In this document: piece by piece, positions 27,783 to 39,550 of the stretch
Numbering within the stretch: the first letter of the stretch is position 1
How the letters are laid out: each line of letters begins with the position of its first letter
Assembly: GCF_000466965.1 (NCBI RefSeq)
Contig: NZ_BATB01000034.1
Coordinates: 1-39,566, forward strand
Reading direction: 5' to 3'
From: Limimaricola cinnabarinus LL-001
Lineage (GTDB): Bacteria; Pseudomonadota; Alphaproteobacteria; Rhodobacterales; Rhodobacteraceae
Length of the DNA stretch: 39,566 nucleotides
Made by a program: the position numbers and the translations under genes
The notes under the pieces: generated by a model
What the model was told of the DNA's origin: nothing
Database searches by the model: none
Seen by the model: only the letters and a program-made list of their open reading frames with translations

Positions 27783-28886
27783 TCATTCTGTTTCGACATC
27801 GAGCCAGCGGCCCTCATGGGCCGAGGCGCGGGCGGTCTCGATCACGCGCGCCACCTCGAGCCCGTCGCGGAAGCTGGGCCAGACCGTCTCGCCGGTTTCG
27901 ATCGCGCGCAGGAAATCGCGCGCCTCGATGATGATCTGATCCTGGTAGCCGGTGCCGTGCCCCGGCCCTTGGCAAAAGGGGAGGTAGTCGGGATGCGCGG
28001 GACCGGTGAGGATGCGGGTGAAACCGCGCGCGGCCTCGGGGCCTTCGGCGCGGTAGAGGTGGATCGCGTTCTGATCCTCCTGATCGAAGCGGATCGCACC
28101 CTTTGTGCCGGTGATCTCATAGGCGTAGCCCATCTTGCGGCCCGTCGCGATCCGGCTGAAATGCATCTGCCCCATGGTGCCGCGCGCGAAGCGACACATC
28201 AGTTGGGCCTGATCGTCATTGTCGACGCGGCCGCCGGGGCGGTTGCGATGCACCGTCTCCATGTTGACCGAAAGCGAAGCGATCGGGCCGAGAAGCGCAA
28301 GGGCGGCGTTGACCATGTGCGGGGCGAGATCGCCCAGCGTCCCGTTGGCCGCGCCCTCGCAGCGCCAGTTGAACGGAGTCTCGGGATCGGCAAGGAAATC
28401 CTCGGTATGCTCGCCGCGAAACCACGTCACCTCGCCGATCGCGCCCTCGGCGATGAGCTGGCGGGCGAACTGGCTCGCGGGTGTCCGGATGTAGTTGAAG
28501 CCGACCATGTTGGCCACGCCCGAGGCTTCGGCCGCCGCGACCATGGCGCGGGCATCCTCGACCGAGGCGCCGAGTGGCTTTTCACACATCACCGGCTTGC
28601 CGCGCGCGAAGGCGGCATCGGCGATCTCGCGATGCGTCTCCTGCGGCGCGGCGATCACCACCGCCTCGACGCGGGGGTCCTCGACCAGCGCGCGCCAGTC
28701 ACCCGTGCCGCGCGCAAAGCCGTAAGCGGCGCAGTAGCGCTCGGCGCTCTCGGGCGAGCTGGCGGCGACCATCTCGAGCCGTGGCCTGAGCGCGGTGTCG
28801 AACACCGTGCCCACGGCCGACATGGCGACGGCGTGGGCCTTGCCCATATAGCCGCCACCGATGATGCCGATGCCGATCTCCCGCAT
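27783..28886 (-). CDS. Gfo/Idh/MocA-family oxidoreductase, probable inositol dehydrogenase
   Basis: A 367-residue dehydrogenase, first gene of the minus-strand operon, directly downstream of the palindromic operator at 28914. The start is ATG 28886 with GGGGGGAG 7 bases upstream; the longer frame to 29021 would read through the operator. The Rossmann motif IGIIGGGYMGKAHA and the CEKPLGASVEDA motif are clear. DLAPHMVNAAL supplies the conserved catalytic Asp and His. Role inferred from context: first oxidation of an inositol. It is longer than classical IolG, so activity on a stereoisomer or a derivative remains possible. Confidence 0.88.
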   Translation of the reverse strand: MREIGIGIIGGGYMGKAHAVAMSAVGTVFDTALRPRLEMVAASSPESAERYCAAYGFARGTGDWRALVEDPRVEAVVIAAPQETHREIADAAFARGKPVMCEKPLGASVEDARAMVAAAEASGVANMVGFNYIRTPASQFARQLIAEGAIGEVTWFRGEHTEDFLADPETPFNWRCEGAANGTLGDLAPHMVNAALALLGPIASLSVNMETVHRNRPGGRVDNDDQAQLMCRFARGTMGQMHFSRIATGRKMGYAYEITGTKGAIRFDQEDQNAIHLYRAEGPEAARGFTRILTGPAHPDYLPFCQGPGHGTGYQDQIIIEARDFLRAIETGETVWPSFRDGLEVARVIETARASAHEGRWLDVETE

Positions 28887-28913
28887 GTCGAACTCCCCCC
28901 TCGTCGATTTCGA

Positions 28914-28931
28914 TTTGCAACCGGTTGCAAA
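28914..28931. promoter_or_regulatory. LacI-family operator (perfect 18-bp palindrome), divergent iol promoters
   Basis: TTTGCAACCGGTTGCAAA is perfectly self-complementary and contains the same 16-bp core as the site at 24567-24582. It sits in the 122-bp gap between the divergent dehydrogenase (minus) and iolD (plus) genes, 28 bp from one start codon and 77 bp from the other. A plus-strand -35-like TTGCAA (28915-28920) lies within it. Confidence 0.9.
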
Positions 28932-29008
28932 ATACGTATCGTGAGAGTCGAAACGCCGCAAGCGGCATTCGCGACTGACCACGAAAAACCTGGAAGGGCC
29001 GCCCCGCC

Positions 29009-30875
29009 ATGACCGCATCACAGGGTACCGTTCGCCTCACCACCGCACAGGCCATCATAAGGTGGCTTGCCAACCAGTATATCGAGATCGACGGAGAGGA
29101 GCTGCGCGTCTGCGGCGGCGGCTTCGGCATCTTCGGTCATGGCAACGTCACTTGCCTTGGCGAAGCACTGCACGGTGTGCAGGAGGCACTGCCGCTCTAT
29201 CGCGGCCAGAACGAGCAGGGAATGGGATTTGCCGCCGCGGGCTATGCCAAGCAGTGGCTGCGCCAACGCTTCATGTTCTGCACCGCCAGCGCCGGGCCCG
29301 GCACGATGAACCTGCTCACCGCCGCGGGTCTCGCCCATGCCAACCGGCTGCCGATGCTGCTTTTGTGCGGTGACGGCTTTCTCACCCGGCTGCCGACCCG
29401 GTGCTGCAGCAGATGGAGAATTATGGCGACCCGACCTTTGGCGTGAACGATGCCTTCAAGCCGGTGGTGCGCTATTGGGACCGGATCACACACCCGGCGC
29501 AGGTGATCCAATCGCTGCCTGCCGCGCTTGCGACGCTGCTCGACCCGGCCGATTGCGGTCCGGCCTTCATCGGGCTGCCGCAGGACGTGCAGGGCTGGGC
29601 CTGGGATTTCCCGGACGCGATGTTCGAGAAGAAGGTTCATCGCATCCGTCGCATCGCTCCCGACGAGGCCGAGATCGCGGATGCGCGCGCGGCACTGCTT
29701 GCCGCCAAGCGGCCGATGATCATCGCCGGTGGCGGTGTGCAGTATGCGCGCGCGGCCGAAGACCTCGCCGCCTTTGCCGAGGCGCATCGCATCCCGGTGG
29801 TCGAGACCATCGCGGGCCGCGCGAACCTCCTGGCCGAGCACCCGCTCAACATCGGCCCGATCGGCGTCACCGGGTCCGACAGCGCCAATGCCATTGCAGC
29901 CGAGGCGGACCTGATCCTCGCCGTCGGCACGCGGCTGCAGGATTTCACAACCGGCTCGTGGACCGCCTTCGACGCCGAGGCGCGGATCGTGGCGATCAAC
30001 GCGGCGCGGCATGACGCGGGCAAGCACCGGGCCCTGCCGGTAGTGGGCGACGCGAAGCGGGCGCTGGACGCGCTGGGGCAGGGGCTCGACTACGCCGCCC
30101 CCGCCGCATGGGTGGACAAGGCGCAAAAGGAGCGGCGCGACTGGGACGCATATGTCGCCGGGAACGTGAAGCCCGGCAATGGCCCCAACTCCTACGCGCA
30201 GGCGATCGGCGTGGTGAACGAATTGTGCCACCCGCGCGACCGCATCGTCGCCGCGGCGGGCGGGCTTCCGGCCGAGGTCACGGCGAACTGGCGCACGCTG
30301 GGCATCGGCACGGTCGATGTCGAGTTCGGCTTCTCCTGCATGGGCTACGAGATCTCGGGCGCATGGGGCGCGCGGATCGCCCAAGAGCAGCGCGAGCCCG
30401 AGCCCGACACCATCGTCTTCATCGGTGACGGCTCCTACATGATGATGAACAGCGATCTCTACTCGGCGGCGCTCAGCCGCAAGAAGCTGATCGTGCTGGT
30501 GCTCGACAATGGCGGCTTCGCGGTCATCAACAAGCTGCAGAACAACACCGGCAACGAGAGCTTCAATAACCTGCTCGCCGATTGTCCGACCATCCCCGAA
30601 CCCTTCGCCGTCGATTTCGAGGCCCATGCGAGATCGCAGGGCGCAGAGGCGGTGACGGTCGAAAATTCGGCCGAGCTGGGCGCGGCCTTCGAGCGGGCCA
30701 AGGCGAGCACCCGCAGTCAGGTCATCGTCATGAAGGTCGATCCCTATGACGCTGGACCACCCGGGGCCACGCCTGGTGGGAGGTCGGCACGCCCGAGGTG
30801 ACGACGAATGACCGGGTGCGCGCCGCGCATGAGGATCAGGAACAGGGCCGCGCCCGGCAAAGGCGGGGAGTGTGA
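29009..30875 (+). CDS. iolD: 3D-(3,5/4)-trihydroxycyclohexane-1,2-dione hydrolase (thiamine-diphosphate enzyme), two frameshifts
   Basis: Opens the inositol-derived ring diketone to 5-deoxy-glucuronate. The start is ATG 29009 (MTASQGTVRLTTAQAIIRWL). The N-terminal ThDP-binding pyrimidine domain includes CGGGFGIFGHGNVTCLGEAL and GQNEQGMGFAAAGYAK. The ThDP/metal motif is FIGDGSYMMMNSDLYSAALS with NN in KLQNNTGNESFNN. One base is missing near 29394 (LP|DPVLQQMENYGDPTFG) and one near 30752 (DPYD|AWTTRGHAWWEVGTPEV). With both restored the protein is 622 residues and ends RARQRRGV at TGA 30873-30875, overlapping the iolC start. Both breaks fall where family sequence continues without loss. Confidence 0.92.
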
Positions 30876-31846
30876 TGTCGGATCGGTTGAAAGGACGCCG
30901 CTTTCTGGTGATCGGCCGGGTCGGCATGGATCTGACGGCGATGCCGCCCGGCACCCGCACCTGCGAGGCCCGCGAGATGATGGTGTCGATGGGCGGCAGC
31001 TCGGCCAACATCGCCGCCGGTCTGGTCAAGCTCGGCTGCAGCGCATCGCTGGTGACCTGCGTGTCCGACGATGCGGTGGGCTGGTATTGCGAGGACCAGC
31101 TCGAAGCCTATGGCATCGAGCGCCGCCACGTGCGCCGCGTGAAGGGTGAGGAGCGCACCTCTCTCGCCCTCGTCGAAGCGCGCGTCGAGGACCACCAGAG
31201 CGTCATCTACCGCAACAACGCCGCCGATTTCTGCATGAGCGTCGCGGATGTCGAAGCGGTGGACCTCACGCGTTTCGACGCGGTGATTACCACCGGCACG
31301 GTGTTCGCCGCCGAGCCGTCGCGCGCGGCTGCCTTCCGCGCTTTCGAGCTGGCGCGCGCAGCCGGGCTGCCGGTGATCTTCGACGTCGACTATCGCCCCT
31401 ATAGCTGGCCCTCGCCGCAAATCGCCTCGGAGGTGCTGAGCCGCGCCGGGGACATGGCCGATGTCATCGTCGGCAATGATGAGGAGTTCGGCTTCATGGC
31501 GGGCGGCATCGAGCGCGGCTTTGCCCATGCAAGCGCGTTGGCCCAGACCTCCGAACTGGTGGTCTACAAGATGGGCCCGGAGGGCGCGGTTACCTTCGCG
31601 AATGGCGAGGAGTTGCGCACCGGCATCTATCCCGTCGACGCATTGAAGCCCACCGGCGCGGGCGACAGCTTCATGGCCGGGCTGATCGCGGGTCTCGCCG
31701 AGGGACGCCGCCTGCGCGAGGCGGTGCTGCGCGGCTCGGCCTGCGCCTCCATCGTCGTGGCAAAACCCGGCTGCGCCCCTGCCATGCCCGATCCGGCCGA
31801 ACTCAAGGCCTTTCTCGACACCCATCCCGGCCCGACGCAGGGCTGA
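30875..31846 (+). CDS. iolC: 5-dehydro-2-deoxygluconokinase (PfkB family)
   Basis: Phosphorylates 5-keto-2-deoxygluconate, the fifth step of inositol breakdown. A 323-residue ribokinase-fold protein: GRVGMDLTAM near the N-terminus, SMGGSSANIAAGLVKLGC (PfkB signature 1 region) and KPTGAGDSFMAGLIAGLAEG (signature 2), with catalytic Asp264. ATG 30875 overlaps the iolD stop (TGATG); a GTG one codon upstream is possible but less likely. It is followed 11 bp later by iolB. The family alone would allow other sugar kinases; position between iolD and iolB makes IolC the clear reading. Confidence 0.93.
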   Translation: MSDRLKGRRFLVIGRVGMDLTAMPPGTRTCEAREMMVSMGGSSANIAAGLVKLGCSASLVTCVSDDAVGWYCEDQLEAYGIERRHVRRVKGEERTSLALVEARVEDHQSVIYRNNAADFCMSVADVEAVDLTRFDAVITTGTVFAAEPSRAAAFRAFELARAAGLPVIFDVDYRPYSWPSPQIASEVLSRAGDMADVIVGNDEEFGFMAGGIERGFAHASALAQTSELVVYKMGPEGAVTFANGEELRTGIYPVDALKPTGAGDSFMAGLIAGLAEGRRLREAVLRGSACASIVVAKPGCAPAMPDPAELKAFLDTHPGPTQG

Positions 31847-31857
31847 AAGGACATCCC

Positions 31858-32715
31858 ATGCACATCGCCCCCCATGACAACCGCAACCAGCCCATCGTCG
31901 ACGCCGAGCACGATCTGGTCCCGCTCAACTACTTCAACATCGTCAAGCTGAAGCGCGGCGAGAGCTTCGATTATGCCGTACCGGGCTACGAGACCTGCGT
32001 GGTGCCCGCGACCGGCACGGTCGATGTCGATGTCGATGGCATGGGCTTCGAGAGCCTCGGCCGACGCGGCGTCGATGTCTGGGACGGCGAGCCCGAGGGC
32101 GTCTATGTCCCCACAGGCGCGACGGCCCGCCTGACCTGCCGCAGCGAGGCCGCCGAGGTCTTCATAGCGGGCGCGAAATACGACCGGGTGCTGGAGCCCT
32201 TCGACGTGCGCGAGCCCGAGCTCGACATCGTGCAATACGGCTCCGACGACACCAAGACGCATCGCAAGATCAAGCACATCCTCGGCGCCAAGCAGCACGA
32301 CCGAGTGGGCCGCCTGCTGGTGAGCGAGCTTTACACCGTGGGGCAGGGCGGCTGGTCGGGTTTCCCCTCCCACAAGCACGACACCGACCGGCGCGGCGAC
32401 GATGGCGAGCTGATCGAGACCCGCCACGACGAGACCTACAATTTCCGCTTCCGGCCCGATTACGGCTCCGGGCTGCAGATGCTCCAGCGCGAGGACAACG
32501 AGCCGGGCGACGCCTATCACATCGTCAACGGCTCGACCGTCATGATCGACAAGGGCTACCACCCCTGCGCGGTGCTGCCGGGCTACGAGATGTATTACTT
32601 CACCATCCTCGGCGGGCTGAGCCAGCGCAGCCTCAAGCAGTATTTCCAGCCGACCCATGCCGCCCAGCTGCACACGATCCCGGGGATCATGGACATGGTG
32701 GCCAAGTTCAAATGA
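31858..32715 (+). CDS. iolB: 5-deoxy-glucuronate isomerase
   Basis: Isomerises 5-deoxy-glucuronate to 5-keto-2-deoxygluconate. A 285-residue bicupin of the KduI/IolB family. The N-terminal cupin has NYFNIVKLKRGESFDYAVPG. The C-terminal cupin carries the metal set in GFPSHKHDTDR and ETRHDETYNFRF, then NGSTVMIDKGYHPCAVLPGY, the most recognisable IolB stretch. Length matches known IolB. A ribosome site (AAAGGA) precedes ATG 31858. The stop overlaps the iolJ-like start (ATGA, 32712-32715), showing coupling. Confidence 0.95.
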   Translation: MHIAPHDNRNQPIVDAEHDLVPLNYFNIVKLKRGESFDYAVPGYETCVVPATGTVDVDVDGMGFESLGRRGVDVWDGEPEGVYVPTGATARLTCRSEAAEVFIAGAKYDRVLEPFDVREPELDIVQYGSDDTKTHRKIKHILGAKQHDRVGRLLVSELYTVGQGGWSGFPSHKHDTDRRGDDGELIETRHDETYNFRFRPDYGSGLQMLQREDNEPGDAYHIVNGSTVMIDKGYHPCAVLPGYEMYYFTILGGLSQRSLKQYFQPTHAAQLHTIPGIMDMVAKFK

Positions 32716-33545
32716 CGCTCGCCACGCTTTCCGAGGTGCTGCAACCCGCGCTGCGGGACGGCTACGCGGTGGCCGGTCTGGTGACGCTGGGCTGGGAGGA
32801 CATGCGCGCCTATGTCGCCGCCGCCGAAGCCGAGGGCGTGCCGGTGATCCTGCAGGCCGGGCCGTCCTGCCGCAAGCACACGCCGCTCCCCGTGCTGGGC
32901 GCGATGTTCCGGCACCTGGCCGAGAGCGCCTCGGTCCCGGTGGTGGCGCATCTCGACCATGGCTACACCGAAGCCGAATGCCGCGAGGCGATCGCTTCGG
33001 GCTTCACCTCGGTGATGTTCGACGGCTCGCGGCTGCCGCTCGCGGAGAACATCGCCCGCACCGCCGAGATCGCCGCCATGGCGCATGCGGCGGGGGTGTC
33101 CTGCGAGGGCGAGATCGGCTTCGTCGGCTATGCGGGCGGCGAGGGCTCGGCCGGGACCGACCCCGAGGAGGCCGCGCACTTTGCGCGCGAGACGGGCATC
33201 GATGCCATGGCGATCTCGGTCGGCAACACGCATCTGCAGGCGGGCGGCTCGGGCGGCGGGCTCGACGAGGCGCGGATCCGCGCCATCGAGGCATTGACCG
33301 AAGCGCCGCTGGTGATCCATGGCGGCTCGGGCGTGCCGCATGCTCAAAGACGGGCGCTGGCGCGCGGATCGCGGATCGCCAAGTTCAATATCGGCACCGA
33401 GCTGCGGATGGAGTTCGGCCGGGCGCTGCGCGCGGCCGTGGCGCGCGATCCCGACCGCTTTGACCGGGTGGCGATCCTGTCGGAGATCCACGACCCGCTG
33501 GTCATGGCGACGCGCGGTGTGCTGCGCGGCTTCAAGGGGGAATGA
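32712..33545 (+). CDS. iolJ: Class II aldolase, probable 6-phospho-5-dehydro-2-deoxygluconate aldolase
   Basis: Cleaves the IolC product to dihydroxyacetone phosphate and malonate semialdehyde, by context. A 277-residue class II fructose-bisphosphate-aldolase-family barrel. VAHLDHGYTEAEC gives metal ligand/catalytic residues (His80, Asp82, His83), CEGEIGFVGYAGGEG the conserved Glu, AISVGNTHLQAGGSGGG another His and PLVIHGGSGVPHAQ the last His with the phosphate loop; AKFNIGTELRMEFG follows. It ends the operon iolD-iolC-iolB-iolJ. The alternative is a tagatose/fructose-type aldolase; the iol operon argues against that. IolA, which would use the malonate semialdehyde, is not in the window. Confidence 0.82.
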   Translation: MTLATLSEVLQPALRDGYAVAGLVTLGWEDMRAYVAAAEAEGVPVILQAGPSCRKHTPLPVLGAMFRHLAESASVPVVAHLDHGYTEAECREAIASGFTSVMFDGSRLPLAENIARTAEIAAMAHAAGVSCEGEIGFVGYAGGEGSAGTDPEEAAHFARETGIDAMAISVGNTHLQAGGSGGGLDEARIRAIEALTEAPLVIHGGSGVPHAQRRALARGSRIAKFNIGTELRMEFGRALRAAVARDPDRFDRVAILSEIHDPLVMATRGVLRGFKGE

Positions 33546-33734
33546 GATGCTGACCGTCTGACCCTTGGACTTCGATGACCTGCCACAGGATTTTTGCTCG
33601 ATCGTCGATTGGTGTCCGGCCCGATTTGGGGACGGGCAATGAATCAAACGAGACTTGCGGACGCGCGGATCATCAGCATCTTGGCCGAGCATGAGACGGG
33701 GGCGAAGTGCGCGGACCCCGTGTCGCCGCGCGCC

Positions 33735-36792
<3,058 letters not shown>

Positions 36793-37237
36793 CGAACAAC
36801 CTTTTCGGACAAGGGACCGGAACCGGCCCCCTCGGGACGCATCGAAAACCCGGCGACGCCCGGCGTGGCGATGGCGGAACCGGTCGGTGCCCCGGTCGAA
36901 GTCATGGCCCGCGGTCGGGCGCACGTGGCGACGCTAGCACAGCGGTGACGAAGGGCCGAGATCGAATGTCCACCGCCGCGCTGGCCGCGGCGACCGGGTT
37001 CTGGCCGGGCTTTCAAACGATGCTGCCAAGTCATTGATTTATATGCATCCGGCGCGCCGGGCCATGGGAGATCGGACCGATGATGGCAAAACTATGCGCC
37101 ATTTCGTACGCTTTGTTCCACAATGCCTTGGAAAAGGGTGGGTGGCCCCGATAGGCTTCCATGATCGGCCGCCGGATCGTTCGGGCATGGTCGCCGGGAG
37201 CCTCGGATTTCTCTCGCCCCAATCGAGAGGACGTCTC
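36793..37237. other. Intergenic region between divergent CheB-CheR and crp-like genes
   Basis: About 445 bp with no supported gene; open frames here lack ribosome sites and family resemblance. It should contain both promoters. A GC-rich hairpin (CGCCGCG-CTGGC-CGCGGCG, 36974-36992) is the only strong symmetry. AT-richer DNA lies around 37010-37045 (TCATTGATTTATATGCATC). GAGAGG at 37225-37230 is the ribosome site of the gene at 37238. Confidence 0.5.
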
Positions 37238-37962
37238 ATGGCCCCCGAAGCCTTCGAATCGAATCTGCTGCTTGGTGGAATGCCCGCCGCCATACGGGCC
37301 GAGTTTCGCGAGGTGCTGAGCTTCGTCGACCTGCCGGCGCGCCTGATGCTTGAGCGACGCGACCGCCCTGTCGAACACGCCTATTTTCCGACCGCCGGCA
37401 TCGCTCGATCGTGTCGAGCGAGAAGGGCGGGCTGAACATCGAGGCGGCCTTGGTCGGCCGCGAGGGCATGACCGGCCTGCCGCTGATCCTCGGCGATGAT
37501 CGCGGCTCGGCCGATGTGATGATACAGGTGTCTGGCATGGGCTGGCGGATCGAGGCCGCGGCGCTGTCGCGGTTGCTCGAAAACCGGGCCTGCCGCGACC
37601 GGCTGCTGCGCTATGTCCACACGGTGATGATCCAGATCCAGGGCACCGCGCTGGCCTATGGGCGGGGCAAGCTGGAGATCCGCCTCGCCCGCTGGCTGCT
37701 AATGTGCCACGATCGGATATCGGGCGACGAGCTGGAGCTGACCCACGAATTCATGGCGCTGATGCTCGGGGTGCGGCGCGCCGGCGTGACGGTGGCGCTG
37801 CACGAGCTTGAGGGCCGGGCGCTGATCCGCTCGACCCGCGGGCGGGTGCTGATCCGCGACCGCGAGGGGCTCGAGGCGGTCACCGGCGGCTTTTATGGCG
37901 GGCCGGAGGCGCATTACCGGCGCCTTTTGCCGGAATGCATGACCGAGCGGACGCCCGTCTGA
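37238..37962 (+). CDS. Crp/Fnr-family transcriptional regulator, one frameshift (paralogue 1)
   Basis: The start is ATG 37238 (MAPEAFESNLLLGGMPAAIR) with GAGAGG before it. The N-terminal cyclic-nucleotide-binding-like beta-barrel includes RRDRPVEHAYFPTAGIA and GGLNIEAALVGREGMTGLPL. The C-terminal Crp-type helix-turn-helix is DELELTHEFMALMLGVRRAG, then VTVALHELEGRALIRSTRGR. The frame breaks near 37404 between TAGIA and SIVSSEKGG; one added base gives 241 residues, exactly the length of the intact paralogue at 38432. No cysteine cluster for an iron-sulfur centre and no canonical cAMP-binding RES motif is visible, so the signal is unknown. Confidence 0.87.
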
Positions 37963-38068
37963 CCCGCGAAAGGTTTTGGCTGCCGGGCTTTCGGGGATCA
38001 GGGCATTTTTCGGTGGGCTGATGGTTGAGGGCCCGGGAGAGCCGCTGCGACGCGTCACGTCGCACGAG

Positions 38069-38089
38069 CCCGTCTTTTGAGAAGACGGG
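38069..38089 (+). terminator. Hairpin downstream of the first crp-like gene
   Basis: CCCGTCTT-TTGAG-AAGACGGG is a perfect 8-bp stem with a 5-base loop, 107 bp after the stop codon at 37962. No T run follows. It could end transcription of the first crp-like gene. Confidence 0.4.
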
Positions 38090-38114
38090 GGCAGGGAGCG
38101 GCATCCTTTGACAA

Positions 38115-38150
38115 TTTCCCATGTGGCGGCTTTTTCCCATGCGGCGGCTT
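38115..38150. repeat. Two tandem copies of an 18-bp unit upstream of the second crp-like gene
   Basis: TTTCCCATGTGGCGGCTT (38115-38132) is followed directly by TTTCCCATGCGGCGGCTT (38133-38150), differing at one position. The pair begins two bases after TTGACA (38108-38113). It may be a recent duplication or a paired protein-binding site. Confidence 0.85.
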
Positions 38151-38431
38151 TTGGTTGCCGAACCGGGTTCGAAGGCCCTCCCTATTGATCATCCGCATGT
38201 CAGGTCCGGCAAACCGGAATTGATCCATCGAAATGACGGATGCCGTATTCGCAGGTGCATTTCACGGCCCGCGGGGCATCGGCAAAACAACGTGCGAATG
38301 CGTACTGCACCCCTCCGGCGGCCTTGGTTTCCGCCTCGCGGACCTGCTAGCTGCGATGGCCATTCTTCACATCATGTTCGAAACAGGCGGAAAATGCCGG
38401 TTCCGAGGCTGCCGCCACAGGATAGATCAAC

Positions 38432-39157
38432 TTGGTCGAAGCGATCATTCCGAACCTCTTGCTCGACGGTTTGCCGCCCGACATGCTCAAGGAACTGCGC
38501 GACGGCATGCATTTCGTCGAGCTGCCCCGCCAGCAGGTGCTCGAACGTGTCGGTCGGCCCGCGCCGCACGCTTATTTCCTCGTCGATGGGGTGGCCTCCC
38601 TGATCGCGCGCGAGCGCAACGGGCTGAACATCGAGGCCGCGCTGGTGGGCACCGAGGGCATGCTGGGGCTGTCGCATGTCTTTGGCACCGGGATCAGCCT
38701 TTCGGACACGGTGATGCAGTCGCACGGATCGGGGTGGCGGATCGGGGCCGAGGAGTTCCGCCGTGCCATGGAAAAGCCGGTCTTTCGGAAACGGATGCTT
38801 CTCTTTGCAGACACGGTGATGGCGCAGAGCTTCGCCACCACCATGGCGGCCAGCCGGGGCAAGCTCATGGTGCGGCTGGCACGGTGGCTGCTGCTCTTTC
38901 ACGACCGGACGCGGGGGGATGAGCTCGAGCTGACCCATGACACCATGGCGCTGATGCTCGGCGTGCGCCGGGCCGGGGTGACGGTGACCATCCACGAGAT
39001 CGAGGGGCAGGGCCTGATCCGCGCCCACAGGGGGCGGGTGCTGATCCGCGACAGGGCCGGTCTGCGCCAGCTTGCGGGCGAATTCTACGGGCAGGCCGAG
39101 GAGCGGTACGAGCAGCTGATCGGGCCGTTCCGGCAAGGGGATCGGGCCGCCGATTGA
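38432..39157 (+). CDS. Crp/Fnr-family transcriptional regulator (paralogue 2)
   Basis: An intact 241-residue paralogue of the protein at 37238. The start is TTG 38432 (MVEAIIPNLLLDGLPPDMLK), aligned with the N-terminus of paralogue 1. The effector barrel includes RPAPHAYFLVDGVASLIARE and NGLNIEAALVGTEGMLGL, with GSGWRIGAEEFRRAM and a long dimer helix. The Crp-type helix-turn-helix is DELELTHDTMALMLGVRRAG, then VTVTIHEIEGQGLIRAHRGR. The recognition helices of the two paralogues are nearly identical, so they may share targets while the effector domains differ. Confidence 0.92.
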   Translation: MVEAIIPNLLLDGLPPDMLKELRDGMHFVELPRQQVLERVGRPAPHAYFLVDGVASLIARERNGLNIEAALVGTEGMLGLSHVFGTGISLSDTVMQSHGSGWRIGAEEFRRAMEKPVFRKRMLLFADTVMAQSFATTMAASRGKLMVRLARWLLLFHDRTRGDELELTHDTMALMLGVRRAGVTVTIHEIEGQGLIRAHRGRVLIRDRAGLRQLAGEFYGQAEERYEQLIGPFRQGDRAAD

Positions 39158-39358
39158 TCCGGGGCGGGGTATCGACCCCGTTGCGAGGGGCGTGATACGC
39201 CGAGGGTCTTCGGCCAATCCGATAGGGCGATGGCCATAGGCTGGCCATATGCCGGCACGGTTCGGCCGGAACCCGATGTCCGCGCGGCGCTTGTCCTGCG
39301 ACAGCCCGCGACCGGCGGTCTGACCATCTCCAAGCTCTCGTGCACCGGAAAGGCACCC

Positions 39359-39517
39359 ATGGACATCCTTCGCATCATCATCGCGATCTTCATCCCGCCG
39401 CTCGGCGTCTTCCTGCAGGAGGGCCTCGGCAAGCATTTCTGGATCAACGTGATCCTGACGCTTCTGGGCTATGTGCCCGGCATCATCCACGCGCTGTGGA
39501 TCATCATCAAACGATGA
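39359..39517 (+). CDS. YqaE/Pmp3-family small membrane protein
   Basis: A 52-residue protein: MDILRIIIAIFIPPLGVFLQ, then EGLGKHFWINVILTLLGYVP and GIIHALWIIIKR. Two hydrophobic segments separated by a short loop, with the PPLGVFLQ motif and PGIIHA, are the signature of the Pmp3/YqaE family (UPF0057). GGAAAGG lies 6 bases before ATG 39359. Members are induced by salt, cold or envelope stress in yeast, plants and bacteria; a role in membrane potential is proposed for yeast Pmp3. It lies 200 bp downstream of the second crp-like gene on the same strand and may be under its control. Confidence 0.92.
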   Translation: MDILRIIIAIFIPPLGVFLQEGLGKHFWINVILTLLGYVPGIIHALWIIIKR

Positions 39518-39550
39518 GGCCCATGGGTCGCGCCCGTCCCCGCATGGGCC
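39518..39550 (+). terminator. Inverted repeat after the yqaE/pmp3-type gene
   Basis: GGCCCATG (39518-39525) and CATGGGCC (39543-39550) form an 8-bp stem with a 17-base loop beginning at the first base after the stop codon. There is no T tract. Candidate terminator. Confidence 0.4.

Larger units (their letters stand above)
37963..38431. other. Intergenic region between the two crp-like genes
   Basis: About 470 bp with no supported gene; open frames at 38121 and 38233 run into the next gene out of frame and resemble nothing. It holds a hairpin (38069-38089), a perfect -35-like TTGACA (38108-38113), an 18-bp tandem duplication (38115-38150) and a 13-bp palindrome CGAACC-G-GGTTCG (38159-38171). 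This density suggests a regulated promoter for the second crp-like gene, though no clear -10 element can be named. Confidence 0.5.

Noticed and set aside
38233..38922. Open frame containing GPRGIGKTT, resembling a P-loop
   Set aside because: It is antiphase to the clear Crp-like gene for most of its length and no ATPase sequence follows the short match.
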